A DNA stretch of 8,083 bases from contig CAKSFY010000101.1 of NCBI GenBank assembly GCA_934454035.1, positions 1-8,083 of the forward strand, in the 5' to 3' direction. Both the position numbers and the translations under genes were made by a program. This stretch comes from an uncultured Clostridia bacterium. GTDB lineage: Bacteria; Bacillota; Clostridia; UBA1381. Positions 6,588 through 8,083 of this stretch are shown one piece after another; positions within the stretch are counted from its first letter, which is position 1, and each line of letters begins with the position of its first letter. The notes below the pieces were generated by a model, which saw only the letters and a program-made list of their open reading frames with translations, was not told the origin of the DNA and ran no database searches.

Positions 6588-6613
6588 TAAAACAGACTGA
6601 AAAGAGGATTACT

Positions 6614-7543
6614 ATGAATATAACACAAACCGTTGCGCTTCAGGTTTTTATAATGCTGTGTCTTATACTTGTCGGAGCAGCGCTTTTTAAAACAAAGATT
6701 ATTACGGATAAAGGCTCTAAAGACATGTCGGGGGTATTGTTGTCTATTGTTACCCCATGCGTTTTAATTCAAGCATATCAAACCGAAGTTAATTCGGCTG
6801 CAATAAAAGAAATCGGACTAGCCTTTTTGTACAGTTTTATTTTACATATTATCTTTATTTTGGCTTCGCAGCTGATATTCGGCTTTCAAAAAAATAAAGA
6901 ATTAAAAAAAGTGGAAATGTTTACATCAATATATTCAAATTGCGGCTTTATGGGAATCCCGCTCTTGAGCGCCGCATTGGGCGAACGCGGTGTACTTTTG
7001 GGCAGCGCATATCTTGCTGTCTTCAATATACTTGCATGGACTCACGGACTCTGTATGTACGGCGGCAATTTAAAGCTTTTATCTTTCAAAAACCTTATTA
7101 AAAATCCTGGTGTAACAGGCACTTTGCTTGCACTTGTGCTATTTTTCTCCGGAATAAGACTGGGCGGATTTATAAAAGCATCGGTAGAATATATTGCCGA
7201 CCTGAACACACCTCTTGCAATGATTTTGCTCGGATCATATCTTGCGCGCTGCGATTTGGTTTCGGCTTTTAAACAAAAACCTCTTTATATTGCATCTGCA
7301 ATGAGACTTGTTGTATTTCCGATTTTCGGTATATTGGCACTTAAGCTCATGCGTGCGGATGCATTTATTGCAACAGCTCTTTGCCTTTCTGCCGCATGCC
7401 CGAGTGCAACCATAGCGGCTCTTTTTGCAGAAAAGTTTGATATGGATACCGGTCTGCCGTCACAAATTGTATCGGTCACCACTCTTTTATCAATTGCTGC
7501 ACTCCCGTTTGCGGCATGGCTTGTATCAATTATTATAGGATAG
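6614..7543 (+). CDS. AEC family (auxin efflux carrier/malate permease type) transporter
   Basis: This encodes a 309-residue membrane carrier of typical AEC length (about 300-320, ten helices in two inverted five-helix halves). Visible family motifs are SIVTPCVLIQAYQ (44-56), IYSNCGFMGIPLLSAALG (106-123, the N-half crossover), KNPGVTGTLLAL (163-174), LNTPLAMILLGSYLA (197-211), and LSAACPSATIAALFAEKF (258-275) followed by PSQIVSVTTLLSI. Bacterial members move small organic anions such as malate; plant relatives export auxin. The substrate here is undetermined. The ATG at 6614 follows AAAGAGG (6601-6607) at 6 nt. An in-frame GTG at 6542 inside the MATE gene would add 24 residues that do not look like membrane protein, so it was rejected. 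It is co-transcribed with the MATE gene, and its 3' end overlaps the convergent deacylase gene by 18 bp. Confidence 0.92.
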   Translation: MNITQTVALQVFIMLCLILVGAALFKTKIITDKGSKDMSGVLLSIVTPCVLIQAYQTEVNSAAIKEIGLAFLYSFILHIIFILASQLIFGFQKNKELKKVEMFTSIYSNCGFMGIPLLSAALGERGVLLGSAYLAVFNILAWTHGLCMYGGNLKLLSFKNLIKNPGVTGTLLALVLFFSGIRLGGFIKASVEYIADLNTPLAMILLGSYLARCDLVSAFKQKPLYIASAMRLVVFPIFGILALKLMRADAFIATALCLSAACPSATIAALFAEKFDMDTGLPSQIVSVTTLLSIAALPFAAWLVSIIIG

Positions 7544-8023
7544 TTCGGCAACCGTTACTTCGTTTCCGTGTCTTTTTATTATATTAATCATATCTTTTGT
7601 CTTAAGCCAGACAGTAGCGGTATTATCATTGGGATGAACGCCTATAAGTCCTCCGTCCGACAATTCCTTGTCTATAAATACATGCACTCTTGCTTGTTCG
7701 TCATTCAGAATCCCGAACGGAGTGACCGATCCCGGTGTAAGCTTCATAATATCCAGCAAATCACCATCTGATGCAAAGCTTAACGAGCGTGTGTTGTACC
7801 TCTGCTTAAAAAGCTTTAAATCAACTCTTTTATTGCCTTTTACAACAATCAGATAGTAATTTCTTTTTTTATCATCACGAACAAAAAGATTTTTTGCATC
7901 CGCCTCCGGGTACGGAATATGTATTTCGGACATTTCTTCCATATTGTACACCGCTTTATGCTCTGTTATTTCAAACTCAATTTTATTTGCGGACAAATAC
8001 TCATATATTTCCTGTTTATCCAT
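7526..8023 (-). CDS. ProXp-ala/PrdX-like prolyl-tRNA deacylase (YbaK/ProX domain protein)
   Basis: This 165-residue protein is a complete stand-alone aminoacyl-tRNA editing domain. The family hydrolyses Ala-tRNA(Pro) made by mistake by prolyl-tRNA synthetase, in the cytoplasm, in trans. Diagnostic motifs are KNLFVRD (44-50) with the conserved active-site Lys44, YYLIVVKGNKRVDLK (56-70), LSFAS (81-85), PGSVTPFGILND (97-108) and GVHPNDNTATVWL (128-140). The HPNDNTATV signature separates it from plain YbaK Cys-tRNA(Pro) deacylases and favours the ProXp-ala/PrdX branch. The start ATG at 8023 has an AGGAGAG ribosome binding site (8037-8031). An ATG 7 nt upstream is out of frame. It has its own promoter and converges on the transporter unit. 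Databases often call such proteins prolyl-tRNA synthetase associated domain proteins. Confidence 0.93.
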   Translation of the reverse strand: MDKQEIYEYLSANKIEFEITEHKAVYNMEEMSEIHIPYPEADAKNLFVRDDKKRNYYLIVVKGNKRVDLKLFKQRYNTRSLSFASDGDLLDIMKLTPGSVTPFGILNDEQARVHVFIDKELSDGGLIGVHPNDNTATVWLKTKDMINIIKRHGNEVTVAELSYNN

Positions 8024-8046
8024 GGCTCATCTCTCCTCATTTTGCC

Positions 8047-8075
8047 ATTTTACCACACAACCAGATAAAAGTCAA
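8047..8075 (-). promoter_or_regulatory. Sigma-A promoter of the tRNA deacylase gene
   Basis: On the minus strand TTGACT (8075-8070, 5 of 6) and TAAAAT (8052-8047, 5 of 6) are separated by 17 nt. TGG precedes the -10 as an extended motif. The leader would be short, with the start near 8040 and the AGGAGAG site at 8037-8031 almost at the 5' end of the RNA. That spacing is tight, so the true transcription start may lie a few bases further upstream. Confidence 0.7.
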
Positions 8076-8083
8076 CTCTTGAC
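8071..8083. repeat. GTCAA-N3-TTGAC palindrome overlapping the -35 box at the right edge
   Basis: GTCAA (8071-8075) and TTGAC (8079-8083) are perfect 5-bp inverted arms around CTC. The left arm is part of the minus-strand -35 box, and the right arm would supply a -35-like TTGAC for a plus-strand promoter leading out of the window. The window ends at the last base, so the full extent of the symmetry is unknown. Confidence 0.35.

Noticed and set aside
7546..7580. Possible intrinsic terminator of the AEC gene
   Set aside because: The stem is only 7 bp with one mismatch, and the T-run starts several bases after it with interruptions. Too weak to list as a feature.
1..8083. CRISPR array, tRNA, rRNA, insertion sequence, phage or toxin-antitoxin genes
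   Set aside because: I looked on both strands and saw no regularly spaced repeats, no cloverleaf or rRNA sequence, no transposase or integrase motifs and no small paired genes. Nearly all of the sequence is covered by the six genes described.

Overview
The window looks like a low-GC, Gram-positive, endospore-forming member of the Clostridia. The main evidence is an intact sporulation sigma factor SigK that keeps a hydrophobic pro-sequence. Supporting evidence is strong Bacillus/Clostridium-type Shine-Dalgarno sequences, AT-rich intergenic regions with consensus sigma-A promoters, a TTG start, and a secreted lactocepin/C5a-peptidase-type subtilase. I cannot name the genus.

Layout. Positions 1-882 (minus) hold the N-terminal 294 residues of a secreted phosphodiester glycosidase (NAGPA/DUF2233) family protein that runs off the left edge. 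Positions 883-1098 hold its extended -10 promoter, an AT-rich inverted repeat, and the intrinsic terminator of the next gene. Positions 1099-4266 (minus) encode a 1055-residue secreted subtilisin-like protease with a propeptide, an S8 catalytic domain with an inserted PA domain, and fn3-like C-terminal domains. Positions 4267-4439 are a divergent regulatory region holding a sigma-E-like promoter and a repeat-rich sigK leader. Positions 4440-5135 (plus) encode pro-SigK. A strong sigma-A promoter just after the sigK stop drives a two-gene unit on the plus strand: a MATE-family efflux transporter (5205-6587) and an AEC-family (auxin efflux carrier/malate permease type) transporter (6614-7543). 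Positions 7526-8023 (minus) encode a ProXp-ala/PrdX-like Ala-tRNA(Pro) deacylase whose 3' end overlaps the AEC gene by 18 bp. Its sigma-A promoter lies at the right edge.

How the genes relate. This reads as ordinary chromosome made of independent transcription units: two separately terminated or promoted secreted enzymes on the left, a sporulation regulator in the middle, a small export operon, and a translation quality-control gene. I see no mobile element, CRISPR array, phage gene, tRNA or rRNA, and no multi-gene defence or biosynthetic system. The part most worth a second look is the sigK control region. It has a possible sigma-E promoter, two mutually exclusive perfect 10-bp stems, and an 11-bp direct repeat on either side of them. 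The domain arrangement of the large subtilase comes next.
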